Assembly (NCBI GenBank): GCA_022393335.1
Contig: JAJEKB010020264.1
Coordinates: 123,703 to 187,702 of the forward strand
DNA: 64,000 nucleotides
Origin: Macrotrachela quadricornifera
Lineage: Eukaryota; Rotifera; Eurotatoria; Philodinida; Philodinidae
Direction: 5' to 3'
The translations under genes and the position numbers were made by a program. Below the pieces are notes generated by a model that was not told where the DNA came from, ran no database searches, and was given only the letters and a program-made list of their open reading frames with translations. Each line of letters opens with the position of its first letter. The first letter of the stretch is position 1. Positions 1-12,334 of this stretch are shown here, piece after piece.

Positions 1-307
1 TAAGGAAATGATATGGACGCGACATTACTTTTGGATACCCCTAAGTAACTTTCTAAATACATAATATTCTTTTTTTTCTATCATTTAATTGTTCATTCTG
101 TTCTTAAATGCTTCAATTAAAATAAAATTTTACTGAATACAACTCGCGAACTCTACATCTTCCTGACCTTTAATTCAATTTCTATCAAATATAACATAGA
201 CTTAAAAAGTTTCCAAAATTCTACAATAATAATAAGAAATGAAATTGTTTGTTTTACATTCTGTTAAAAATTATATTACTAAAAAAATATTTTAAAACTG
301 AGTTTAA

Positions 308-1000
308 CCCTTTCAGGATCGAATTTTTTTTATCAATTTATTAAGTTCGACTCAGAACATTTCCATAAAAACTTTGTAGTATTGAAGAAAACAAATTTTC
401 TCACCTGTTATACAAATGACAGTTTTTAAGTAGAGTACTCAATGTTCGATCGAACTTGCATTTATACTATGCTAAAACGAGCACATCTCCTTCGTGTTCC
501 ATTAACAGATAATATATTTTACTTTCAACTGAGATGCAGATTGTGTTGAAGTTAATCTACATATCTGGTAGAAAGGAGATCTTTCAAGATTTATTTGCTT
601 AGCGCTAATACAGATAGACTTAACCATCGAAACAAAATAACATAATTATAATAATTCATTTGGAGTCAACTGACTTTGGTAGACAGATGAGTTAGCTATA
701 AATACATTGAAGACAGAAAATGAAAAGCTGGAGCTGGTTTGTTCTTAACTCTCGACCACAAATGAAAAAATATAGCTAGAAAAAAAAAAGAAAAGCTAAG
801 ACGTTATAGAACAATCAACAAAAGGAAAGCGAATGTTTATGTAGGATATGTACAACAGGAAGAAAAGATGTTTATAGTATGACAATATAAGCACTTGGCA
901 ACCACTAAGTATAAGAATTTTTAATACACAGGTGTGAATGAAATATTTTTCCTAATAGAAAAACAGGTGGTACAACCCTTATACCATGGTCCTGAAAGGA
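308..1000. mobile_element. Non-autonomous piggyBac-like element with TTAA duplication
   Basis: The ends are short imperfect inverted repeats (CCCTTTCAGGA on the left, the complement of TCCTTTCAGGA on the right), and TTAA lies directly outside both ends (304-307 and 1001-1004). TTAA target choice and a CCC[T]-type terminus are the signature of piggyBac elements. The inside is AT-rich with no credible open frame, so this is a MITE-like deletion derivative. At least four other copies with the same end style lie in the window, one with a piggyBac transposase remnant, which supports the assignment. Confidence 0.65.
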
Positions 1001-1742
1001 TTAATTTAGCCTAATTCTCAACTTTGTCTGACACATATTTTGGAAAACTCATATCTCAGCGATAGTCACTCCAAAAATTATGAAATTTTTCCCATAAGAT
1101 AGTTTAATTGAGAGCTTTATTTTGTTAGTTTCAGATCAAAATTCGAAAATATGATTTTGCTAGGAAATCAGGTTTCTGCAGGAAATTTTAAGTAAAAATT
1201 GAATATTTCAGTCAAATCCCAGTATGGGTCTATATCCTCCTAGGCTTTTTCTAATCTATAGGTTCCCCACTTATGGATAAAATATAGGACCAAAATCGAT
1301 GGATCAATTGGAACGGTTTCGTCGGGAGAGGTACTCTTTGATTTCTATCTTTTTCTTATTCTCCGATCTCCTTTGTTACATCTTATTGCATCATTTTTCT
1401 TTTACAAAACCAATAGTTCCAAATACGTCACGCTGTGGTTAAGCTGAGGTATACTGAGCTTATCTCCACTATTGAAAGAGTCGATTATATATAAAGGTCA
1501 CGTATGATCACTCATCTAACTCGACATTATTATCTTCATTTAGCATTTTGCAAATATATTTTTATAGAAATTACTATATCATCTCTAATTCGAACAAAAT
1601 TCTTACTTATCCTTTTAGTCGAGGGTGTTTTTCAGTTACTGATCTACCAAGCAAATAGAGATAGCATAGAATATGTTCATTTTCTTAAAAATACCCCTCT
1701 TTTAGAGAACGAGTGAAAATATGAAACTTATTGCAATATAGC
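1001..1742. other. Gene-free stretch
   Basis: I see no supported gene here. It contains a 70-codon open frame at 1504-1716 with no recognisable motif, and AT-rich sequence of unknown origin. Confidence 0.5.
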
Positions 1743-2254
1743 CTTTCACTTAGGAAGGTGCGGTGTTAGTGACCACTGGTACCGATGGCACTGAAAAATT
1801 GATGATCATTTAACAGTGACTAGGGATACACTGATAATATCATGGTTACTGAATTCACTGATATATTAACACTGATGTTCATTGACTGCATTTTGTAAGC
1901 GGAATATCATGACATTTTTCAGATGAAATATTGAGATATGTTGGATCTTTTTATTGATTGGCGATTAAATCAGCTAAATAGTTTATTGAATATATTTATT
2001 ATATTTTTTGTATTTATTACAGTTGCCTTGTCCAATTATGAAAGTCTATGAAAGAATTAGTAAAGTTTTCTTTCTTTATGATTATCTGATGGACGCTGCA
2101 TCCTGCTGTTAGAGTGCAGATATCTAGATGCTTTAATTTCTCTTTTAATTCTTTTCTTCATGTGATATATGTATTCACTAATATCTTATGATATCACTTT
2201 CTCTCTTCTCTACCTCCATTAACCCCCGTTATTCTTTTGTTCGCGTAACAGATA

Positions 2255-3384
2255 CGGTACTGTGAAAAATTATAGAATCACTATTGTAGTTTGATTGTTT
2301 TTGTATCAAGATCACGTCAGTTTTGTTCGAAAGTCATATAAACAGAGAGTGAATTTCTTGTTGAACATTTTCATTAAAAAAAAGTTTAAAAAATCTTTTA
2401 TATTTGAATTTAAAATGAGATTTTATTCAACAAGCCAAAATGGCTAAAAATCGTCATTTGTGGTCAGTATTTTGACTGCAATATTTGAAATAGACGTACA
2501 AGAGTTTTTTGACGTTTAAATCGAATAGAAAACATATTTTGCTTCAAAATAAAACCCTCGCGAGCTTCGTGCCTCACTTTACTTAAGAGATACACACAGT
2601 ATCAAAATTGATACTGGTTTCACTCAAAAAGTCAAATCTACCCTGTCCCTGTTTTTGATCTAAATAAGGTATACCTCTTTTAAAAAATTTAACAGCATGA
2701 ATGCATTTGAATATCGCGGACAAATCGCATGTAAACGAGAGAAGAAACTTCGTTAGAAGATATTTGCTTCCATGGCGAAGTAAAAAAAAACACCGTAAAT
2801 AACATTTTCCCGTGTTTCCAAAATATGTGTACCATATTATGATACTGTATGTATCTCTTAAGTGAAGTGAGGCACAGAGCTCGCGAAGGTTTTATTTTGA
2901 AACAAAATATGTTTTCTATTCGATTTAAGCGTCAAAAAGCTCTTGTACGTCTATTTCAAATATTGCAGTCAAAATACTGATCACAAATGACGATTTTTAG
3001 CCATTTCGGCTTGTTGAATAAAATCTCATTTTAAATTCAAATATAAAAGATTTTTTAAACTTTTTTTCAATGAAAATGTTCAACAAGAAATTCACTCTCT
3101 GTTTATATGACTTTCGAGCAAAACTGACGTGATCTTGATACAAAAACAATCAAACTACAATAGTGATTCTATAATTTTTCGCAAGCAAAAATTGACCAGT
3201 TTCAGCAAACATTTGGTTTCTCAAACTTATTAGCAGCATTGAGGAATCTGATTTTATAGCTAGATAGAGCATACTTGAACACATATAATCCGATAGATTT
3301 TGCTTCTGTCGAAAGTCTAAAATGACAGAGAACGAGCAAACAACTGGACTCGAACAGGTGATTCTATAATTTTTCACAGTACTG
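2255..3384. mobile_element. Tc1-like foldback (palindromic) element
   Basis: The two ends are nearly identical inverted repeats of about 26 bases (2255-2280 and 3359-3384, reading C[G/A]GTACTGTG then an AT-rich stretch), flanked by TA on both sides (2253-2254 and 3385-3386). TA duplication and CAGT-type ends fit Tc1/mariner. The interior is itself a long hairpin: 2270-2570 pairs with about 2870-3175, and 2570-2615 pairs with 2850-2895. A further segment separates the right arm from the outer right end, so one element may have formed inside another. There is no transposase. Confidence 0.65.
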
Positions 3385-3659
3385 TATATTCTATCTCCTA
3401 TTTTCATTATGAAACTTATTTTTTCGAGCGGATTAATATGGAATCTTATGCGAATTTTTTTTAATATAAGTACAAACATAAATGTATAGGATAAATTATG
3501 ATTTTTTTAATTTCTGATAAGAAACTACACGATGGAAAATGTTCTCTAAAACTCAATGAAATGATCGATTTTTTTAGATATTGTTTTTAGTTTCATTTTA
3601 TGTTGTTCATTCACCTGATTATACACTCGAAAATTTTTGGTTATTAAAAAAGTCTCTAA

Positions 3660-4281
3660 CGAGGGAACCTATCCAGCCGTCGGAACGCTTTTAAGTCGGG
3701 ACTTAGTGCATCTTATAGGCATTAGGGAGTTATGTTTATGGTAAAAAGATTTCGAGCTCATGGCTTGTTTCTGGCGAGATATCGAGATTTTAGTGAATTT
3801 CCTATATAGGACCCTACTTTTCCAGCACAAACTTATTCTCGGAGTTTTGACTTGAAACTTTGCCCACATATAGATCTCAGCTAGAATAACTTGCAAAAAA
3901 AATTTGAGAAGTTTTCAACGAAGTCTCTTCGAAATATGAAGATTTGAAAAAATCCATGATGTATACATTATCTATAGAAAAAAGCCTATATCTTGCCATC
4001 TCCATATTTCGAAGAGGCTTCGTTGAAAACTTCTCAAATTTTTTTTGCAAGTTATTCTAGCTGAGATCTATATGTGGGCAAAGTTTCAAGTCAAAACTCC
4101 GAGAATAAGTTTGTGCTGGAAAAGTAGGGTCCTATATAGGAAATTCACTAAAATCTCGATATCTCGCCAGAAGCAAGCCATGAGCTCGAAATCTTTTTAC
4201 CATAAACATAACTCACTAATGCCTATAAGATGCACTAAGTCCCGACTTAAAAGCGTTCCGACAGTTGGATAAGTTTCCTCG
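3660..4281. mobile_element. TNA-type foldback element, near-perfect palindrome (copy A)
   Basis: The element begins CGAGGGAACC and ends with the near-complement GGTTTCCTCG-like terminus, and TAA flanks both sides (3657-3659 and 4282-4284). Almost the whole element is one hairpin: about 270 bases of each arm (3660-3930 and 4010-4281) pair with very few mismatches around a central spacer of about 80 bases. The same 75-codon frame therefore appears on both strands with a single residue difference. The very high arm identity implies recent origin or ongoing homogenisation. Confidence 0.75.
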
Positions 4282-5020
4282 TAAGTACACCTGCTACGTC
4301 AGTATCAAACAAAAATTGCTTCAGCATTTCGTCGTTTCTTGAGAGAAAAGAACGTCCATCTCTTACTGGTAAAAGTCTCTCCTTATGTGTTTTTAACTGT
4401 TCTTTTATTAATTTCTTGTTTTGATAATGTAATACTAGTGATACTTATTTTAAAATTTTTTTGATCGTGTTAACTCTTTTTCTCCTTTTTATTTGTTTTT
4501 TATCATATATATAATGTGTTTTGTTGTAGCTCCACGTTTTCATTTGGTTAGCTATAATCTTTGAAAGACGCGTTTACTCTATGTATGTTGAAACTGTTTT
4601 TCTTATAATATACATTAATTAATGTTTTTTTGCCTAAGATTTACTCTTCATTTTTTCATTTAAATCTTCGATGGCTTTTTTTCCTTATATCACGATAATA
4701 CAAACTTTTAGTTACATTGAAAACTGTATGCATCCATCTTGTGAACCTTTTCCATTTATACTAAGCACATGTCTTACCATGAAATCTAACAATCAATCAC
4801 TTGATGTCAATGAGCTCGATGTTCCTGACATCATCAGTGCACCGACAATATCAGTGCATCACTGGTCACTGTTGAATGATGATCAGTGTTCCAGTGTCAT
4901 CAGTGTCAGTGATCACTGAAACCAGTGAAATATTGATGGTGACCTGTCGGTGTGTACTGAGCTTACTGTCGGTGTCTGCCGATGTTCAGTAAACCGACAC
5001 GGCACCTCCGTACTTTCACT

Positions 5021-5616
5021 TGAAATAATCAAATCAGCTTCTGATCGATCGTCAGCGCCCCTTTGAGGTGCCATCTTCAAGTTATCGCTACTATTTCCTT
5101 ATTGCTATAGCTTTGATTAGGCATATGCTTAATAATGTCTTAAATAAGTGACTGACCAAACTGCACGAAGAAAAAAAAACAGTACAAATCACAGCTTGAT
5201 CACGGTACCTTGATTGATAAGGTCCTTTAAATTCCTGATTTTGCGCAGTTCATATTCCTTAACCTAAAAAGCAAGTTCACATGCTCACAATCTTTGAAAC
5301 TTGAGTTACAGCAATGATTTCAATACTCTGATATATAAATCTTCGGGAAGCTCTCATAAAAAGGCTAGATATTGAAGTCATTTGATTCACTGGAATTAAT
5401 CTACAAAATTTAATACTTAAAAGACCGATATCGAACATATGCAGGTATAGCCAGAAAGCTCCTTTTTCTTCATATGACATCCCCTTCAGCCATGGAAACT
5501 GACTTCCAAAACGTTTTAATTGATTGATTAAGTTTACAGTCATAGGGAAGTCTGATCCGAACTGTTCACATTAAAATATCCCATTTGAATCATTTTTTGA
5601 AAAAGTCGATTTCCAT
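5021..5616. other. Gene-free stretch, one unrecognised minus-strand frame
   Basis: An 88-codon minus-strand frame (5277-5543) does not match any family I recognise, and nothing around it supports a gene. The rest is AT-rich with no clear signal. Confidence 0.4.
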
Positions 5617-5624
5617 TGGTTGCA

Positions 5625-7297
5625 CTGTAGAGTCTGAAATGATTTTTCCAAAAATTTAAATTTAACAGAAATCCCAAAAATTTAGGACAGTTATAAACCA
5701 GGTTGACATTTATAAATCAGATCGGCATTTATAAATTCTAACTGTTTATTAATGTCGACTCTATTCATAACTTCCGAGCATTTTATTCTAACGCTGGTTT
5801 GTAAGGTGAATCGAGTATGCATTCAACTAAATCTAGCAGTATGTGAAGTTGAGATTATATTCAAAACATTGGAAATTTTAACTTAAGCAAACCACCAATA
5901 CTGAAACAATTAAACCGTTTTGTATATATTGTCAGTCATGTAGAACAGAAGTCTTTGTATTTTACATTCCGATCATACCGGATGTTTCTCTGTCTTATCC
6001 TTTCTGTATGATTTTCCTTACTGTTCTTCATTCATTAATTGATCCGAAACAATATCCGTTTTCGAAGATTTCATCGCTTATCAAAAATTACAAAAATGTA
6101 GAGCTTTGACTGATTTGGTCAACATTTATACGTCGCTTGAACGCTTAGAAACTAACGGGTGGTGCGAAAGTTTCTAGACAAAATGTTTGTTCATTTTGCA
6201 CCCATCTAAAAGTATCCTATATGAATACAAAACGATGGGTGAGGACCGAAATTTTGTGCTCTTTCCGAATATGAACTCAGAAATTTTGTATTTGTTTTTG
6301 TTTGTGAACAGTGAAAGAATCTTTGAGAGGCTTTAAAAATTTGTTTGGACAGAAATATTTTTGGTACACTTTAGTATTTCCATTCTTGGGATTCAAAACT
6401 CAATATTGAAACGTTGGTTCATATATCAAATTATAGAGCGAATTCTGCCGTACAAAATGTACTATTTCAGTTTATTTCTGTTTCCTATAAAGCATCTAAA
6501 TTTTTGTTTTCATATTACCCCCATTTTTGAGAAATCAGTTTTTCGACCAAAAGTAATCTCACGTAAAAATAGCTGGTCATAAAACTCTTATAGTTTCAGT
6601 TCTGTGAAAGGTATATCAAAGTTCGACATCACATTGTTTGTAGCACTATCATCACTATAAAACTACCATGTTCAATTGTTATTAGCACCTTTACACAGGG
6701 CAGTACGAGAAAAGCAAATCCCTGTTTGTTCGTCAACCAAACCGATTTTCCGGCATGTTTAAAAAATCTCTCACTACAATAGTACAAAAACAGACACAAA
6801 GTTCTTGAATGCATATTCGGAAAGAGTACAAAATTCTGATCATAATCTATAGTTTTTTATTCAGCTACAATACTTTTGAGTAAGCGAAAAGTACAACAAA
6901 TACTACCAAGATACTTCAGCTCAACTATTCCGTCCAGACACATTTTTAAAGCCTTTCAAAGATTCTTTCACTGTTCACAAACAAAAACAAATACAAAATT
7001 TCTGAGTTCATATTCGGAAAGAGCACAAAATTTCGGTCCTCACCCATCGTTTTGTATTCATATAGGATACTTTTAGATGGGTGCAAAATGAACAAACATT
7101 TTGTCTAGAAACTTTCGCACCACCCGTTATGAATAGATTTATAAATAAACTACATTTATAAATTAATCAGATATCTATAAACTCCTCTGATATTTATAAA
7201 TCACCAATGGGTTTATAAATACAGCAAATTTATAAATTTTTCAAGAGTTTATAAACCGTTTTCGCTTTTATAAATCGATCTATTTCGGACTCTTAAG
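5625..7297. mobile_element. Probable hAT-like element rich in TTTATAAA motifs
   Basis: The left end CTGTAGAGTCTGAAAT and the complement of the right end, CTTAAGAGTCCGAAAT, form an imperfect terminal inverted repeat. The flanking octamers tggttgca (5617-5624) and tggttggt (7298-7305) agree at six of eight positions, as for an aged hAT duplication. Both subterminal zones are full of TTTATAAA/ATTTATAAA motifs (about 5680-5760 and 7130-7280). The middle is occupied by a Tc1-like foldback. The assignment is weaker than for the other hAT-like elements because the duplication is imperfect. Confidence 0.45.
6155..7127. mobile_element. Tc1/mariner-like foldback element
   Basis: The ends ACGGGTGGTGCGAAAG... 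are inverted on the right and flanked by TA (6153-6154 and 7128-7129). Roughly 6155-6390 pairs with about 6890-7127 with few mismatches, and shorter internal repeats of the same sequence occur near 6810. The 60-73 codon frames inside are by-products of the repeat. It has no transposase and is inserted in the 5625-7297 element. Confidence 0.65.
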
Positions 7298-7305
7298 TGG
7301 TTGGT

Positions 7306-8225
7306 TGACAGCCAAATAATTGGATTTCGAGGTACCGTATTATCATAGTCAAAATTGCCATATCGAAACTGTTTTTAACTTCTCATAGCTAACCTTAATT
7401 AGGCTTAATTAACCTCAACGAGCCTTAATTATTATTAACTGACAATAACGAGGCTTTGTTGACTATAGATAATCTCGATCAGACTAGTGGCCCTTCAACT
7501 TCCATGTGGTTTTTGACATTTCGCCTGTCGTTTGGAAATATAAAGGCTCATTTCATTTATATGACCCTCCCTACAGCTGGGGAAATTGTAAAGAGTTATC
7601 TTTTCCTATCAACTATTTTCTAAACTGTAGTAAGATTGCTACTCAATTTGAATTTCATCGTTGAAGATAAAAATTTTGCCATTCTAATCTTTGAACAAAA
7701 CAATGACTATTCCAATCAATCACATCAAATTAATCATTCATAAAACATAATTGTAGATATATGTTCATATCTTACTTTAACTTACTTGAATAAACTATGT
7801 TTTCGACGATTTGATCTTCAGATCCTGTTAGAAACATCGACCTGAGATACAGTAAAAAAACCATTCAATGGTCTATCTCGAAACTATATCAAGGATCTTT
7901 TCAACCAACCAAATCCTCATATATACAGTTCAAGAAAAAGATTCGGAATATTGATTTCACTAATAAAATATAGAACCGCTTGCAAACAAATACAAACATC
8001 TGCAAAATACCTAACACTCTCGTTCGCCCAAAATAACTTACCTTCAATGATGGTGTATATCATATACACGATCGATTTTAGTCAGTCATCAATTATACAA
8101 GATACCCTGAACTGACTAGAACCGAACCATTCGAAAAACTTACCGCGCCTCTGAATTATAAATAATCTCACAAACGACATACACCTCTGTTAATAACAAG
8201 TACTATGAAGTGATAGTAATACTGA
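7306..8225. other. Gene-free stretch
   Basis: No gene is supported. A short block at 7380-7500 repeats motifs such as TTAATTA and AACGAGNCTT. The rest is unremarkable AT-rich DNA. Confidence 0.5.
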
Positions 8226-9625
8226 TCGCCACACTTTCCTCGTTAATCACAACCGTCCCCGGTTGCCACTAAGATGCGCACTACATTTCTCTTTGTTACT
8301 CGCCATCATTCCAAAGTACCACTAATAATGGTCACCACACTTCCATTCGTTAGTCGCGGCCTTCTCAGGGTGCCACTGATGATACGCACCACACTTTCCT
8401 TTGTTAATCACCAGTATCCCAGGGTTCCACTGACGATGTGTACCACATTTCTCCTGTATTAATTGCAAGCTTCCCAGGGTGCCACTGATGAGAGGCAGCA
8501 CACTTCCCTTTGTTACTAACGAGGGTCCCAAGGTGCCACTGATATTAGGCACCACACTTCTCCTGTATTAGTTGCCAGCTTCCCAGGGCACCACTGATGC
8601 TAGGCACCACACTTCTCCTGTATGAGTGGTGAGTTTCCCAGGGTGCCACTGACGATGCCTACCACACTTCTCCTTTATTAGTCGCGAGCTTCCCAGGGTG
8701 CCACTGATGCTAAGCACCACACTTCTTCTGTATGAGTGGTGAGTTTCCCAGGGTGCCACTGACGATGCCTACCACACTTCTCCTTTATTAGTCGCGAGCT
8801 TCCCAGGGTGCCACTGATGATGAGCACCACACTTCCCTCTGTCAGTCGCGAGCGTCCCAGGGTGTCACTGATGTTGAGCACCACAGATCCCTCTGTTAGT
8901 GACGAGCGTCCCAGGGTGCCACTGATGTTGAGCACCACATTTCCCTCTGTTAGTTGCGACCTTCACCGGATGCCACTGATGGAGAGTACGACACTTCCCT
9001 CTGTTAGTTGCGAGCGTCCCAAGGTGCCACTGATGATGAGCACCACACTTCCCTCTGTTAGTTACGAGCTTCGCAAGGTGCCGTTTATGAAAGGCACCAC
9101 ACTTCCCTTTGTTAGTGGCGAGCGTCCCGGGGTGTCACTGATGATGAGCACCACACTTCCCTCTGTCAGTCGCGAGTGTCACAAGGTGCCAGTGATGACA
9201 GGCACCAGACTTCCCTTTGTTAGTTGCGAGTTTCCTTGGGTGCCTCTGATGATGAGCACCACACTTCCCTCTGTCAGTCGCGAGCGTTCCAGGGTGCCAC
9301 TGATGTTGAGCACCACAGATCCCTCTGTTAATCGCGAGCGTCCCAGGGTGCCACTGATGTTGAGCACCACAGACCCCTCTGTTAGTCGCGAGCGTCCCAG
9401 GGTGCCACTGATGTTGAGCACCACACTTCCCTCTGTTAGTAGTAAGCGTTCCAGGGTACCAATAACGATGAGTACCACACTTCGCTCTGTCAGTTGCGAG
9501 CTTCCGAGGGTACCACTGACGATGAGCAGCACGAATTTGTCTTTTAGTCACTAACGTGTCAGAGTACCACTCATGATGGACAACACACTTCGCTCTCGTC
9601 ACCTCAGGGCCCTCTTGGCTACGTC
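8226..9625. repeat. 54-bp minisatellite, about 24-26 units
   Basis: A unit of 54 bases (core CCCAGGGTGCCACTGATG, then GAGCACCACACTTCCC, then a variable CTCTGTTAGTCGCGAGCG part) repeats in tandem and is much richer in G and C than its surroundings. Units at the left are more diverged than those around 8800-9450. Because 54 is a multiple of three, several frames stay open on both strands (up to 248 codons), giving 18-residue repeat peptides. I read these as by-products, since there is no start context, no flanking coding sequence and no protein family match. Confidence 0.85.
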
Positions 9626-11760
9626 CCTCGTAAGCTGAAAAATTGGTCGCATAAAGTTTTAAGTTTTTTTGAAAGCGGAAAGTGCAATATTGAAGAAAGG
9701 TTTATTATGCAGATTATAGAGCTTATCCCACTGCATCTTTTAGTAAAAGCTGTTTGCCAGTAAAGTATGTTTAAATATTAAAGTATGAGATATGAAGTGC
9801 AGCAATCTACCCTGAATTATACATTACTTTCTAAGAAAATCGAATGACCTTTAATGGGTTAATTGTCGGCGTAGAAGTATCAGAAAGATAGTTTTTTTGA
9901 ATCTAAAAATCTTGGAAATTTCGAAAAAACCTAAGATATTATTTATGCAAAGTTGATGAAATTACAGTCGGAATATTCATTAAAAATATCAAAATTTCGA
10001 AAGTCTAAAATTTAATCTTTCTTGGAACTTTACCATTTTGACAGGATCAAAGATTTTAAGCAGATTCCAGTTTTAGTCTGACAAACTCTCAGAAGTCGAT
10101 TCTACGCATCTACAGCTTGGCTCAAAGGTAACCCGACATAAAGAATATTCTGTGATAACAGGTAATAAATTGCTCATGATACTTTTTATACTTTTTGCTT
10201 GTGTAAATACCTGAAACTCTAAGTGAATAAAGATCTTGATTAGATATGCATATGATAAAAATTCTAGCTGTGTACGCAAGCAAAAAGTATGAAAAGTATC
10301 ATGGACAGTTTATCATCTGTTATTATAGGATATCCTTTATGCCGGATTACTTTTGAGCCCTCCGTATATTTCCAATGTTTTGCCCTCAAAAGTGGCTACA
10401 CTCATGACAATTGTTTTAAAAAGTTTTTATCTGCTGTACACGTAAAATTAGATGCTCTCTAAGGTCACAAACATAATATCTTACGGTGGATAAATAGAAA
10501 AGTCCGTCCTGTTTCAATGAAAAATTTACAACGGGGGCAAAACTATTTACAGAGAGGTCATTACACCCCCATGCACCTCCAGTGCTCACGCCACTAATGT
10601 GAAGGCATGCACACAACATGCCTGTAACAAGGCTTCTAAACAATTCGTTGAGTATGGCAATATCTAAGTGAGTCAAAGAAAAATACTTCGTAGAGAATAA
10701 AGCGCGGAAAAAACCTGCCATTCCGTAGAAAGGAAAGAAACAGAAAAGAGACAATACCCATGATAGTATAACACAATGAAAAGTATATATGACGTAATGA
10801 GAAGAGGAATATCAAAGCATCGAGAAGAGAATACACAAAAGTGATAGATGACAACAGCTGATTCTAATATTGTCTAACAGTTGACAAATCCGACATACTA
10901 AGCTATATAAATTATTTTCATCTACCGGTATTTAATGATTTCTTTTGTACTCGTGACAATTATCCATATACTACACTCCATTATTTACTTAAATACGCAG
11001 TTAAATACTTTGATCCTTTGTCTGAATTGTGGTTTAGGAGAATACACATTACTGTGAACATTAGTACAATTATGAACGGAAGTTTAAATGAATGTAGACG
11101 AATATTTGTATATTGGATTCTTCCAACTCTGCACTTGATTCTAAATAATTTAGAATGGTTTTGTATTTGAGAAATAACAACTTTTTTCACATTTCACACT
11201 ATACGTTTGTCTAGTTAACCAGTGCTAAACAGCAATAATAAATATGCGTATGGCATATATAACATAAGTAATGAATCTTAAAAAAAAATATTCATTTTCA
11301 GAAAAAATTTACAGGGGGGGGCGGGCATTGCATCCCGTGCCTCCCCCCCCCCTGGTGGTTACACCACTAGTGAAAATGATTTATGAAAGAAAATACAGTT
11401 TTGATTGTAGAATGAATATTCAAAAAATTTATCATTTCTTTGGATTCAAGCTATGGTTGAGATGAATTTCGTGCGATCTTCAAAATGGTGACTGTTGGAT
11501 TATCTTTTTATGAGTTATATTAATGATTGGATAGTTGGTTGTTTCCATTGTATAGTTTGTTCTGTGACTGATATGGCTGATACACGTTTCTTGAAACACG
11601 GTAGTGTAGTAGGATACTTTTATATATTGATACCTGATTGGTTTATGAAGGATATTTATGTCAATGAACTTCTGTAACCTGTACCTATCGTTTTCGCTCG
11701 AATACTGAAAATGAAAAGCATGTATAACAATAATATATTTAATTCGCCCATACAAAAAGA
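9626..11760. other. Gene-free stretch with a small hairpin element and G/C tracts
   Basis: No gene is supported. It holds the hairpin element at 10119-10359. Two related GC-rich patches lie near 10545-10610 and 11310-11375; each ends in a CACTAGTG/CACTAATGTG-like motif, and the second has long G and C runs that could pair. Frames such as 10416-10754 show no recognisable domain. Confidence 0.45.
10119..10359. repeat. Small inverted-repeat (MITE-like) element
   Basis: GGCTCAAAGGTAACCCGACA at the left end is mirrored imperfectly at the right end. The pairing continues inward through the sequence around 10175-10205, which mirrors 10270-10305 (CTTTTTGCTTG against CAAGCAAAAAG). No convincing target duplication is visible, so the superfamily is open. 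Confidence 0.45.
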
Positions 11761-11974
11761 AACGACAATAATCTGATTATAATCGATTTTTGTTTTAAAA
11801 AATCCATTAAAATGGCACGATTTAACCCTTTCAGTCCCGACTTTTTTCTTCGAGTTTAAGTTTGAAAAAATATAGCGCTAAGTGGTTAGATGGTATTGCG
11901 AAATATCCGGTTAAGTTACAACAAAAAATTGTGTAATTATATGAGTACATATTTACTCAGTTCATTGTTGATAT

Positions 11975-12226
11975 ACATAGTTTTGATGATACAACGAAAA
12001 ACAATTTTTTACACTCAGACAAACACCACAAAAACACATATTACACTCGTTCCTTTTCTTTTTCTTTTCTACTACAATAAGCACACCTACGATAAGTTGA
12101 AACAACCTCTGGTAAATGAGCTAACAGTTGTGCTTTTTCCGAATTTTCTGTATCACTAATGCTCTCCTCAATTCGAATCTTCTTCTGATTACTCATTGCC
12201 AAAGGTCTTCCTAGTCGTTTTCTCAA
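11975..12226 (-). pseudogene. piggyBac transposase C-terminal remnant
   Basis: The minus-strand frame 12041-12226 reads ...HLPEVVSTYRRCAYCSRK..., and after a one-base frame shift continues as CNMCFCGVCLSVKNCFSLYH (12045 down to about 11980). The pattern CxxC, then CxxCxxxxC, then CF-x-x-YH at the very end is that of the cysteine-rich zinc-binding domain closing piggyBac transposases. The catalytic domain is absent and the frame is broken, so this is non-functional. It gives the superfamily identity of the surrounding TTAA element. The family pattern is recalled, not searched. Confidence 0.55.
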
Positions 12227-12334
12227 GGGGGAAAAAGCAGATTTTGACGCCCAAAATCTGTTGAAATCTTTCGAAATCCTTTGAAATCTTTTACAATCTC
12301 TTGAAATCGGTTAAAATCGTAAAACTGCGCATGT

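Larger units (their letters stand above)
1751..5012. mobile_element. hAT-like element with perfect 8-bp target duplication, hosting two later insertions
   Basis: The left end starts TAGGAAGGTGCGGTG and the right end is the complement of TACGGAGGTGCCGTG. The flanking octamer ctttcact is identical on both sides (1743-1750 and 5013-5020). An 8-bp duplication with TA(G)GG-type termini is typical of the hAT superfamily. The subterminal regions carry many CAGTG/CACTG motifs (about 1775-1890 and 4830-4990), like subterminal transposase-binding repeats in hATs. No transposase frame is visible. A Tc1-like foldback (2255-3384) and a TNA foldback (3660-4281) sit inside, so this is the oldest of the three insertions. 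Confidence 0.75.

Noticed and set aside
3669..4272. Identical 75-codon frames on opposite strands
   Set aside because: They are the two arms of one palindromic element and do not resemble any protein.
8808..9554. 248-codon open frame and four overlapping frames of 62-155 codons
   Set aside because: They follow from the 54-base period of the minisatellite, occur on both strands and in several frames, and have no flanking coding sequence.
11310..11375. G-quadruplex or regulatory GC island
   Set aside because: The G and C runs pair with each other and lie beside transposon-like CACTAGTG motifs. Nothing ties them to a gene.
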